6,064 nucleotides of DNA from contig JAQUYZ010000122.1 of NCBI GenBank assembly GCA_028691625.1, positions 1 through 6,064 of the forward strand, given 5' to 3'. Position 1 is the first letter of the stretch, and each line of letters starts with the position of its first letter. Origin of the DNA: Eubacteriales bacterium. GTDB taxonomy: Bacteria; Bacillota; Clostridia; Peptostreptococcales; Anaerovoracaceae. A program made the translations under genes and the position numbers. Below, one piece after another: positions 1 through 5,359 of this stretch. The notes beneath the pieces were generated by a model. It was not told the origin of the DNA, ran no database searches, and saw only the letters and a list, made by a program, of their open reading frames with translations.

Positions 1-411
1 CACTCTGCTGACGAGGAAATCGTCTGCGTAACAGAAAATGATGCCTGCGGTGTAGACGGGATCCAGGTGCTTCTCGGATGCAGTGCAGGAAAAGGCAATC
101 TCATTTTTCGCATCAGAGGAAAACAAGCTTTCTCCTTCTTCAATCGAAGCAACGGGGCTTCGGTCAGGTTGGTATTAAAGCAGCTCCCTAAAATGGAAAG
201 CAGGGAAGCGAAGCAGAATTACATTCTGGAAGCCCCTTTGAATGAAGTTTTTGAGATAAAAAAACCCGGCTATCCTTTGCCGGAGACCGCCAGGTTGTTT
301 CCATCGATTGACTGTGAACTCTGCGGCGAAAGCACAGCCGAACCTTATGTCCGTCTGGAAAACGGGAAAAAGGTATGCATGGACTGCTTCAACGAGTATT
401 TCAGAGTCTGA
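1..411 (+). CDS. FmdE-family protein with C-terminal zinc ribbon (5'-truncated by window)
   Basis: The reading frame is open from base 1 to a TGA at 409-411, giving 136 visible residues; the start lies outside the window. The visible part begins inside the FmdE core: Cys9, Glu12, Asp14-Ala-Cys16, Asp19, Gln22, Gly26-Cys27 and Gly30-Lys-Gly-Asn33 form the family's conserved Cys/GKGN signature. A four-cysteine zinc ribbon closes the protein (Cys105-x2-Cys108 and Cys126-x2-Cys129). FmdE is named after a subunit associated with formylmethanofuran dehydrogenase (molybdenum) in methanogens. Bacterial members are often annotated only by family, and their role, possibly linked to molybdenum or metal handling, is not settled. 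Bacterial homologues are usually a little under 200 residues, so roughly the N-terminal third is missing here. The gene converges on the HD-GYP gene with an 18-bp gap, and I see no convincing hairpin/T-run terminator between them. Family assignment is firm; function is not. Confidence 0.85.
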   Translation, partial: HSADEEIVCVTENDACGVDGIQVLLGCSAGKGNLIFRIRGKQAFSFFNRSNGASVRLVLKQLPKMESREAKQNYILEAPLNEVFEIKKPGYPLPETARLFPSIDCELCGESTAEPYVRLENGKKVCMDCFNEYFRV

Positions 412-429
412 ATACCGGGCTGATCGTTT

Positions 430-1035
430 TTAGACAGAGCTATTATTTATCTTCTTCTCCGCGAATCCTGTCAGGAATACATCGATGAGTACAGGATCAA
501 ATTGTTCTCTTGAGTTCTCCATGATCTGCAGGGACGCCTTGAGAGAGTAAGCCTTTCTGTACGGCCTGTCCGAGGTCAATGCGTCAAGGACATCACAAAT
601 GGCAACGATCCTTGCGATGACGGGGATTTCCTTACCGATAAAGCCGATGGGGTATCCGGAACCATCGTATTTTTCGTGATGAAGCAGGGCTGCAAACAAA
701 ACATCCGAAGGGAATTTGTACTTTTGTAAAATCCGAAATCCCTGCTTTGCGTGCTCTTTCATCTGGCTGAATTCATCTTTGGTCAGCAGTGCTTCTTTTT
801 TCAAGACAGTGAGCGGCATTATGGATTTGCCGATATCATGGAACAGTCCTGCATAGTAGATTATGACTTCATCCAGTTCATATTCAGACTGATTTGCCAG
901 CTGAATGGAAAGGGTTGCAACATTCAAAGAATGCTGGTATGTCATCGGTTCAAATTTTAATTTTGATTCAAAATCCGCTGCCTTTTCCAAGTAATCTGTG
1001 GAGGATCCATCCATTTCATATAAAAAACTGTGCAT
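430..1035 (-). CDS. Stand-alone HD-GYP domain protein, probable cyclic-di-GMP phosphodiesterase
   Basis: This 201-residue protein is almost entirely one HD-GYP domain, the metal-dependent phosphodiesterase class that hydrolyses cyclic di-GMP (some members act on cGAMP). The expected metal ligands are all visible: His35, His66-Asp67 with Lys70 (HDIGK), His95, His119-His120 and Asp148. The diagnostic GYP triplet is at 127-129, followed by an RPYR segment near 157-160. The position four residues before the first His is Met31; trinuclear HD-GYP enzymes carry Glu there, so a binuclear site is more likely (inference). There is no receiver, PAS, GAF or membrane segment, so input must come from expression level or a partner protein. 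The ATG at 1033-1035 is preceded by AAAAAAGGAG at 1047-1056, 11 nt away, which supports this start. It is transcribed divergently from the TetR gene, so the two may share regulation through the intergenic dyads. Catalytic residues appear intact; the substrate is inferred from family. Confidence 0.9.
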   Translation of the reverse strand: MHSFLYEMDGSSTDYLEKAADFESKLKFEPMTYQHSLNVATLSIQLANQSEYELDEVIIYYAGLFHDIGKSIMPLTVLKKEALLTKDEFSQMKEHAKQGFRILQKYKFPSDVLFAALLHHEKYDGSGYPIGFIGKEIPVIARIVAICDVLDALTSDRPYRKAYSLKASLQIMENSREQFDPVLIDVFLTGFAEKKINNSSV

Positions 1036-1091
1036 GTCAGTTACAACTCCTTTTTTGGAATAAGGCCGGAATAAAATTTAATTGTCACAGG

Positions 1092-1115
1092 AAATAATTT
1101 GTGTCATAATTATTT
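1092..1115. repeat. AT-rich perfect inverted repeat (8-bp arms) in divergent intergenic region
   Basis: AAATAATT (1092-1099) and AATTATTT (1108-1115) are exact reverse complements separated by 8 bp. The element lies between the HD-GYP and TetR genes, inside the predicted 5' leader of the HD-GYP gene. It could be an operator or just an AT-rich chance palindrome; low sequence complexity weakens the case. Confidence 0.4.
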
Positions 1116-1143
1116 TGGTATGAAAACATACTTGCTGTCAATA

Positions 1144-1172
1144 ATGTTACCACTGCGATTTTATATTGTCAA
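1144..1172 (-). promoter_or_regulatory. Candidate sigma-A promoter for the HD-GYP gene
   Basis: On the minus strand a perfect -35 box TTGACA (1167-1172) is followed, after exactly 17 bp, by TAACAT (1144-1149), which matches 4 of 6 positions of TATAAT. Transcription would start near 1137, leaving a leader of about 100 nt before the ATG at 1035. The -35 box lies inside the 26-bp dyad at 1156-1181, so a protein bound there would block this promoter. No equally convincing plus-strand promoter for the TetR gene was found; TTGGTA (1115-1120) with AATAAT (1140-1145) has a 19-bp spacer and is weak. Confidence 0.4.
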
Positions 1173-1181
1173 TTAAAATCG
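1156..1181. promoter_or_regulatory. Candidate operator: 26-bp dyad between divergent genes
   Basis: CGATTTTA (1156-1163) and TAAAATCG (1174-1181) are perfect 8-bp inverted arms around a 10-bp centre. The centre itself contains ATTG-T-CAAT, so the whole element is a near-continuous palindrome with one extra T (1164) in the left half. It sits about 50 bp upstream of the TetR-family start codon and covers the TTGACA -35 box predicted for the HD-GYP gene. Position and symmetry fit the usual habit of TetR regulators binding in their own divergent intergenic region. Binding by the adjacent regulator is inference. Confidence 0.5.
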
Positions 1182-1229
1182 AATTTTGCCGGTTTTGGGC
1201 AGAAGAATGAGCAGGGAAAAGGTGAAACG

Positions 1230-2024
1230 ATGAAGGATAAGGACTACAGAGCATTAATTATTGAGGTTGCCGAGGATGTCATTAATTGTGAGGGGATAAA
1301 AAGTCTTACCATTGCAAATATAGTGCAGCGATGTAGAATCAGCAACCGGAATTTTTATGAAAACTTTTCATCAAAGGAAGAATTGCTGAGTGAAATAAGA
1401 AAGCTGTATCAGTTGGAAGGAAATACGATCCCTGATGAAAAGCAAACAATACTGGAAAAGGCAGAAGAAGGGATTTCAAGGTATGGTTTTAACAATATCA
1501 CTCTGGAAAGCATTGCCAGGTCTGCCGGTTTGAAGAGGGGCGCCATTTACAAGCATTTCAACGACAAGTATGAGCTATTGGAATGCTGCGTTGAATATCA
1601 GTTCGGCAAGACCAAACAGATCATGAACCTGATTTTTCTGGCAAATGAAGAGGATCCGGGAAATTATATTCGAAAGTATGTTGAAAATTACGCCTATTTT
1701 CTAAATAACAGCTTTGATTCGTCCATCTTTACAGAATCCTGGAGTCATATGAATTACCGCCCGAAAATCAGGGAACTGACTTACGATCTTCAGGAGCATT
1801 TTCGGGGACATATTGCCCGGTGCCTGAAAAAGGGTATGGAGCAAGGTGTATTTAAACAGGACCTGAATCTGACGGCAATTACGGAATATATCTCGATTAT
1901 GATCAACGGGATGGCATTTTTCCTTACCAGAAAATCCAGGGAGGGGGAACGAATCTCGATGGACGTTGTAAAGATTCTGACAGACTCCTTTTTCCAAATC
2001 ATTAAAGAGGATACATCCAAGTGA
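1230..2024 (+). CDS. TetR-family regulator with two tandem TetR-type HTH domains
   Basis: This 264-residue protein carries two successive TetR_N-type DNA-binding segments. The first spans about residues 5-58, with the core signature SLTIANIV, then ISNRNFYENFSSKEELL. The second spans about 72-120, with NITLESIA, then GLKRGAIYKHFNDKYELL. Each has the expected helix, HTH and aromatic-x-x-F-x-x-K tail. Residues from about 121 to 264 form the usual alpha-helical ligand-binding/dimerisation region. Ordinary TetR proteins are about 190-210 residues with a single HTH, so the extra N-terminal unit accounts for the additional length. The second unit is closer to consensus (Gly100, Tyr107, Phe110, Lys113); the first has Asn-Arg-Asn before Phe-Tyr and may have diverged in specificity. 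AAAAGGTG (1217-1224) precedes the ATG at 1230. The gene is followed 14 bp later by the sigma-54 activator, so the two are probably co-transcribed. The ligand is unknown; an acyl-CoA or short-chain acid is a guess from context. Confidence 0.85.
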   Translation: MKDKDYRALIIEVAEDVINCEGIKSLTIANIVQRCRISNRNFYENFSSKEELLSEIRKLYQLEGNTIPDEKQTILEKAEEGISRYGFNNITLESIARSAGLKRGAIYKHFNDKYELLECCVEYQFGKTKQIMNLIFLANEEDPGNYIRKYVENYAYFLNNSFDSSIFTESWSHMNYRPKIRELTYDLQEHFRGHIARCLKKGMEQGVFKQDLNLTAITEYISIMINGMAFFLTRKSREGERISMDVVKILTDSFFQIIKEDTSK

Positions 2025-2038
2025 GAGGTTGAAGAAGA

Positions 2039-3556
2039 ATGTGTAATGATCGCTTAGATACAATTAAAAAGTTCAGGGAGGAGCTGACTCGAAAAATTGA
2101 GGCGGCTGCTCTTGCTCCGTCCGAAAAGTCGGGAATACTGTGGCTGATCAGCAAGATGGAGCAAGAATCGCGGGAGTTTGAAGAGAACTATTTGGATTTC
2201 AGAGAGCTGAGCAACCATCTCTATGATGCGATACATATAACGGATGGGCAGGGGAAAGTTCTTTTTGTGAATGAGGCATATATACGGACGACTGGGATTT
2301 TGCCCGAACAGATTTTAGGGAAGAATATAAACGATATTGAAGCGGCCGGAGTATTGCTTAAAGGCACGGTGACTCCACGGGTGATTCAACAAAAGGAACG
2401 GATTAGCGGGATTACTCATTTTTTTCCATTGGATAAGGAAACTCTTTCTACGGGAAGTCCAGTATTTGACAAAGACGGAGAGATTAAATTTGTTGTTGCG
2501 AACGTACGAGATTTCAGCGGATTAGAGCAAATGAAGAATAAATTGGACCTTTTGACGGATGAAGTCAATAAGGACAAGCAGGAGTTGGAGTATCTGCGTA
2601 AATATCATATGGATTCCGGAGATATGCTTTCTCATAGTAAAAAAATGAATGCTGTTTTGGAAATGGCGCGAATTGTAGCTGAAACCGATGTTACGGTACT
2701 GATCACGGGAGAATCAGGTTCGGGAAAAGAAAAAATCGCTGAAGAGATCTATCGCCATAGCAACAGAAAGGATAAGCCGTTTATTAAGGTCAACTGCGCG
2801 GCGATTCCGGCAGAATTGTTGGAATCAGAATTATTTGGTTATGAGGGAGGAGCGTTTACAGATGCAAGCAAAAAGGGCAAGCCAGGAATGTTCGAGTTGG
2901 CAAACAACGGGGTGATCCTCCTTGATGAAATAGGCGATATGCCGGTCAATTTGCAGACAAAGCTGCTCAGAGTGCTTCAGGACAAGAAAATTATGCGGAT
3001 CGGCGGAAACCATTATATTGAATTGGATATCAGAGTGATTGCTGCAACAAATAAGGAGCTTGAAGAAGAAATAAGAAGGGGAAACTTCAGAGATGATTTA
3101 TATTACAGGCTTAACGTAGTGCCCATTTCCGTAATACCTCTCAGAGAGCGAAAAGAAGATATCCCGTATATGGTCATGGAGTTTCTGAGTAAATATTGTA
3201 AAAAATATGACAAGCATTTCAGCGTTGACAAAGAAGCAATTGATCTTTTTGTTTCTTACAACTGGCCGGGAAACATTAGGGAACTTAAAAACCTTATAGA
3301 GAGACTCGTAGTAATAAGCACGGATGGCAGCATTGGCAGAGATAATATATTACAATGTTTAAACACTGACTTTTTGCAATACAATTATCGAAAAGCAGAA
3401 GAACCGGTCAGCCTGAAAGAATACATCAAGGTGTATGAAAAGACACTCATCGCAACGGCGCTTAAGAAGTGGGGAAGTAAACGTAAGACTGCGAAAGCTT
3501 TGGGAATTGACCATTCCACACTGATAAGGAAATGCCGCGAACATAGTTTGGATTGA
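2039..3556 (+). CDS. Sigma-54-dependent transcriptional activator, PAS-AAA+-HTH, TyrR-like C-terminus
   Basis: This is a complete 505-residue, one-component bacterial enhancer-binding protein. Order: a helical N-terminal segment (1-55), a PAS sensor domain (about 55-165), a charged coiled-coil-like linker (about 162-190), the AAA+ sigma-54 interaction module (about 195-425), and a Fis/TyrR-like helix-turn-helix (about 465-503). Visible AAA+ motifs are Walker A GESGSGKE (224-231), Walker B ILLDE (293-297), Sensor I ATN (336-338), the RDDLYYRL segment with arginine-finger candidates Arg351/Arg357, and WPGNIREL (409-416). The sigma-54-contacting loop reads GAFTDA (271-276) rather than GAFTGA. 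The terminal HTH (GSKRKTAKALGIDHSTLIRK, 479-498) resembles the TyrR type. There is no receiver domain, so a ligand sensed by PAS is the likely input. GAGAGG (2023-2028) overlaps the preceding stop and sits 10 nt before ATG. The likely target is the -24/-12 promoter ahead of atoE, giving a role analogous to E. coli AtoC. Confidence 0.93.
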   Translation: MCNDRLDTIKKFREELTRKIEAAALAPSEKSGILWLISKMEQESREFEENYLDFRELSNHLYDAIHITDGQGKVLFVNEAYIRTTGILPEQILGKNINDIEAAGVLLKGTVTPRVIQQKERISGITHFFPLDKETLSTGSPVFDKDGEIKFVVANVRDFSGLEQMKNKLDLLTDEVNKDKQELEYLRKYHMDSGDMLSHSKKMNAVLEMARIVAETDVTVLITGESGSGKEKIAEEIYRHSNRKDKPFIKVNCAAIPAELLESELFGYEGGAFTDASKKGKPGMFELANNGVILLDEIGDMPVNLQTKLLRVLQDKKIMRIGGNHYIELDIRVIAATNKELEEEIRRGNFRDDLYYRLNVVPISVIPLRERKEDIPYMVMEFLSKYCKKYDKHFSVDKEAIDLFVSYNWPGNIRELKNLIERLVVISTDGSIGRDNILQCLNTDFLQYNYRKAEEPVSLKEYIKVYEKTLIATALKKWGSKRKTAKALGIDHSTLIRKCREHSLD

Positions 3557-3574
3557 TGAAAAAGGAATAGAAAT

Positions 3575-3617
3575 AGCGGAGGATTATTGCACCACCATGG
3601 TGCGATAATCCTCCGCT
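3575..3617 (+). terminator. Long hairpin after the activator gene (probable 3'-end/terminator, no U-tract)
   Basis: Two 20-nt arms (3575-3594 and 3598-3617) flank a 3-nt loop (CCA). Nineteen pairs are Watson-Crick and one is T3588 with G3604, which is a G-U wobble in plus-strand RNA but an A/C mismatch in minus-strand RNA. The structure is therefore best formed in the transcript reading out of the activator gene, whose stop is at 3554-3556. No T-run follows on the plus strand, so it is not a textbook intrinsic terminator; it may stabilise or process the 3' end. Structure is seen directly; function is inferred. Confidence 0.55.
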
Positions 3618-3665
3618 TGCCGATGATGATATAATAAATGGAGATACATGTTGAAAATGCCGAAC

Positions 3666-3683
3666 TGTGAATTAAGATAGACA
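3666..3683. promoter_or_regulatory. TyrR-box-like TGT-N12-ACA site, candidate upstream activator site
   Basis: TGTGAA-N6-TAGACA matches the TyrR box layout TGTAAA-N6-TTTACA at 9 of 12 positions, including the outer TGT and ACA with exact spacing. It lies about 160-170 bp upstream of the predicted sigma-54 start site, within the normal range for an enhancer-binding protein, and the activator encoded just upstream has a TyrR-like HTH. Only one copy was seen in 3618-3815, and a chance match in AT-rich DNA is quite possible. Confidence 0.25.
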
Positions 3684-3815
3684 AACAAATGAAGCGATCA
3701 ATCTATTATGATATGGTTCAGTAATGCACCGATTCGCTCTGCTCCAATATATATGTGACCCAAATAGCTGTTGGCAATACTCTCTTTCAGCTGATCATAG
3801 AATAAAAAGTATGGT

Positions 3816-3831
3816 TGGTATCGAAGTTGCA
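3816..3831 (+). promoter_or_regulatory. Sigma-54 (-24/-12) promoter of the atoE-atoD-atoA operon
   Basis: The sequence TGGTATC-GAAG-TTGCA fits TGGCACG-N4-TTGCW at 9 of 12 positions. The obligatory GG (3817-3818) and GC (3829-3830) are separated by exactly 10 bp, and the -12 block TTGCA is perfect. Taking C3830 as -12, transcription should start near 3842, leaving a leader of about 52 nt before the atoE ATG at 3894. A gene for a sigma-54 activator lies immediately upstream, which strongly supports the call. No good -35/-10 promoter was found closer to atoE; TTGAAA with TAAGAT near 3650-3680 is weak. Confidence 0.8.
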
Positions 3832-3832
3832 T

Positions 3833-3871
3833 AAGTATTATCATTGAATGAATTTATTCTAATACTTTTTT
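3833..3871 (+). terminator. AT-rich inverted repeat plus T-tract straddling the atoE start site
   Basis: AAGTATTA (3833-3840) and TAATACTT (3860-3867) are perfect 8-bp inverted arms, with an inner GAAT (3846-3849) / ATTC (3856-3859) pair, and the right arm runs into six consecutive T's (3866-3871). In a transcript reading through from upstream this resembles a weak intrinsic terminator. The left arm ends just before the predicted sigma-54 start (about 3842), so operon transcripts begun there could not form the stem. It may instead be a protein-binding dyad. The stem has few G-C pairs, so terminator strength is uncertain. Confidence 0.4.
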
Positions 3872-3893
3872 ATTTGAGAGGAGGGCTATTCTT

Positions 3894-5261
3894 ATGTTCA
3901 AAAAACTAACCAATGGGTGCGTAGCCTTGGTTAACAGGTATCTTCCTGACCCATTTATTTTCTGTATCATTCTTACAATCATTGTGTTTGTGGCAGCGAT
4001 GCCTTTGACAGGCCAGGGACCTATGGCAATGGTAAATGCATGGGGCACCGGCGTTTGGGGCTTGCTTGCTTTTTCCATGCAGATGGCATTGGTTCTTGTT
4101 TTGGGAAGCGCTTTTGCAAACGCTCCGCCGATCAAAAGGATCGTATCAAAGATTGCATCCCTGGCTAAGACTCCGATCCAGGGCATTATTGTCGTGACAT
4201 TCTTCTCCCTGATTGCCTGTTGGATCAACTGGGGATTTGGATTGGTAGTCGGGGCAATCCTTGCAAAAGAAATTGCAAGACAGGTTGAAAAAATCGACTA
4301 TCGTTTATTGATCGCATCAGCATATTCCGGATTTATTGTCTGGCATGCAGGCTTTTCGGGATCGATTCCTTTAGCGCTTGCCACCCCTGGAGAAGAAGCA
4401 CTGATGAAGGCTACGGGCGGAGCTGTTTTGGAGCCGATTTCAACAAGCCTGACCATCTTTGCTCCATATAATCTGGTAATGGTACTGATTATCCTGGTTT
4501 GTCTTCCATTCATCAATGCAAAGATGCATCCGTCGCCGGATCAGGTTGTAACGGTAGACAAGAACATTCTGATTGATGAAGCTGAAACGGCAATGACAGC
4601 GGTCACACCCGCCGAGAAAATTGAAAACAGTGTTGTTATGTCTGCGATCATCTCCATTGCAGGAATCGTTTATCTTATATTCTACTTTGCGACAAACGGG
4701 TTTAATTTATCATTAAACATTGTCAATTTTATATTTTTGATTTTAGGCATCATATTCCATAGGACACCGATCAATTATGTAAAAGCCATCACAAAATCAA
4801 CAAAGGGTGCAGCAGGTATCATTCTTCAATTCCCATTTTATGCGGGTATTATGGCAATGATGACTGCGGTAAGCGCAACGACAGGATTATCACTGGCAGG
4901 CGTAATCAGCAATGGATTTGTTGCAATTTCGACTCCAATTACTTTTCCTCTCTTTACATTCCTGTCAGCCGGCATTGTTAATTTCTTCGTACCGTCAGGC
5001 GGCGGACAGTGGGCAGTACAGGGTCCGATTATGATGCCTGCCGGTCAGGCACTTGGTGTAAGCCCTGCTTTAACAGGTATGGCCATTGCCTGGGGTGATG
5101 CATGGACTAATATGATACAGCCGTTCTGGGCCTTGCCGGCATTGGGTATTGCAGGCTTGTCCGCCAGAGATATCATGGGATATTGTCTGATTACTTTGTT
5201 CTTTGCAGGAATTGTTGTTTGCGGCGGTTTCTTAATCGTCGGTTTTTTAGGATTAGCATAA
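3894..5261 (+). CDS. atoE: Short-chain fatty acid permease, AtoE family
   Basis: This 455-residue, highly hydrophobic inner-membrane transporter has the hallmarks of the AtoE/SCFA transporter family. The N-terminal RYLPDPFIFCIILT (16-29) is typical, and about ten or more membrane segments follow, for example near 21-37, 54-74, 96-124, 138-150, 186-205, 248-266, 273-288, 307-325, 353-367 and 430-453. The C-terminal half has the family's conserved glycine-rich stretch VPSGGGQWAVQGP (366-378) and GDAWTNMIQPFWALP (401-415). A more polar loop at about 208-247 separates the two halves. The family takes up short-chain acids such as acetoacetate and butyrate; direction and exact substrate here are not proven. 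In a fermenter it could also export acids. The start is supported by AGGAGG (3879-3884), 9 nt before ATG. It is the first gene after the -24/-12 promoter and is followed by atoD after 98 bp, so it appears to lead the operon, unlike E. coli atoDAEB. Confidence 0.93.
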   Translation: MFKKLTNGCVALVNRYLPDPFIFCIILTIIVFVAAMPLTGQGPMAMVNAWGTGVWGLLAFSMQMALVLVLGSAFANAPPIKRIVSKIASLAKTPIQGIIVVTFFSLIACWINWGFGLVVGAILAKEIARQVEKIDYRLLIASAYSGFIVWHAGFSGSIPLALATPGEEALMKATGGAVLEPISTSLTIFAPYNLVMVLIILVCLPFINAKMHPSPDQVVTVDKNILIDEAETAMTAVTPAEKIENSVVMSAIISIAGIVYLIFYFATNGFNLSLNIVNFIFLILGIIFHRTPINYVKAITKSTKGAAGIILQFPFYAGIMAMMTAVSATTGLSLAGVISNGFVAISTPITFPLFTFLSAGIVNFFVPSGGGQWAVQGPIMMPAGQALGVSPALTGMAIAWGDAWTNMIQPFWALPALGIAGLSARDIMGYCLITLFFAGIVVCGGFLIVGFLGLA

Positions 5262-5297
5262 TCGCTGATGCGATATAAAATATGCATAGTATAAAAA

Positions 5298-5331
5298 TAA
5301 GTTCCCCCTGCTTTTAACAGGGGGACACTTA
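5298..5331 (+). other. Intercistronic hairpin between atoE and atoD
   Basis: TAAGT-TCCCCCTG (5298-5310) pairs with CAGGGGGA-C-ACTTA (5318-5331), forming 13 base pairs around a 7-nt loop with one bulged C (5326). No T-run follows, so a full intrinsic terminator is unlikely. A GC-rich stem at this point could act as a 3' stabiliser for atoE mRNA, a processing site or a partial pause that sets different levels of permease and CoA-transferase. A smaller stem, ATCGC-TGAT-GCGAT (5261-5274), overlaps the last base of the atoE stop codon. Confidence 0.6.
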
Positions 5332-5344
5332 CGTAGATGAAAGA

Positions 5345-5351
5345 AAGGGAG
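5345..5351 (+). promoter_or_regulatory. Ribosome binding site fixing the atoD start at 5360
   Basis: AAGGGAG sits 8 nt before the ATG at 5360. An in-frame GTG at 5351 would begin on the last base of this site, leaving no usable spacing, so the ATG is the better start. Confidence 0.75.
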
Positions 5352-5359
5352 TGGTTCGG

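Noticed and set aside
412..429. Possible shared terminator between the convergent FmdE and HD-GYP genes
   Set aside because: A short T-run exists (427-431) but I could not find a convincing stem before it on either strand.
1207..1233. Eight-codon upstream frame (MSREKVKR) whose TGA overlaps the TetR ATG as ATGA
   Set aside because: No convincing ribosome binding site precedes its ATG, and such a short frame can easily occur by chance; worth remembering only if conserved.
1701..2063. Open frame on the minus strand opposite the TetR C-terminal region
   Set aside because: No recognisable domain, and it overlaps a convincing gene along nearly its whole length.
3650..3680. Possible sigma-A promoter TTGAAA / TAAGAT
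   Set aside because: The -10 matches only 4 of 6, the spacer is 16 bp, and a far better -24/-12 promoter lies closer to atoE.
5351..5359. In-frame GTG start adding three residues to AtoD
   Set aside because: The GTG overlaps the end of the AAGGGAG ribosome binding site, leaving no spacing; the ATG at 5360 has an 8-nt spacer.
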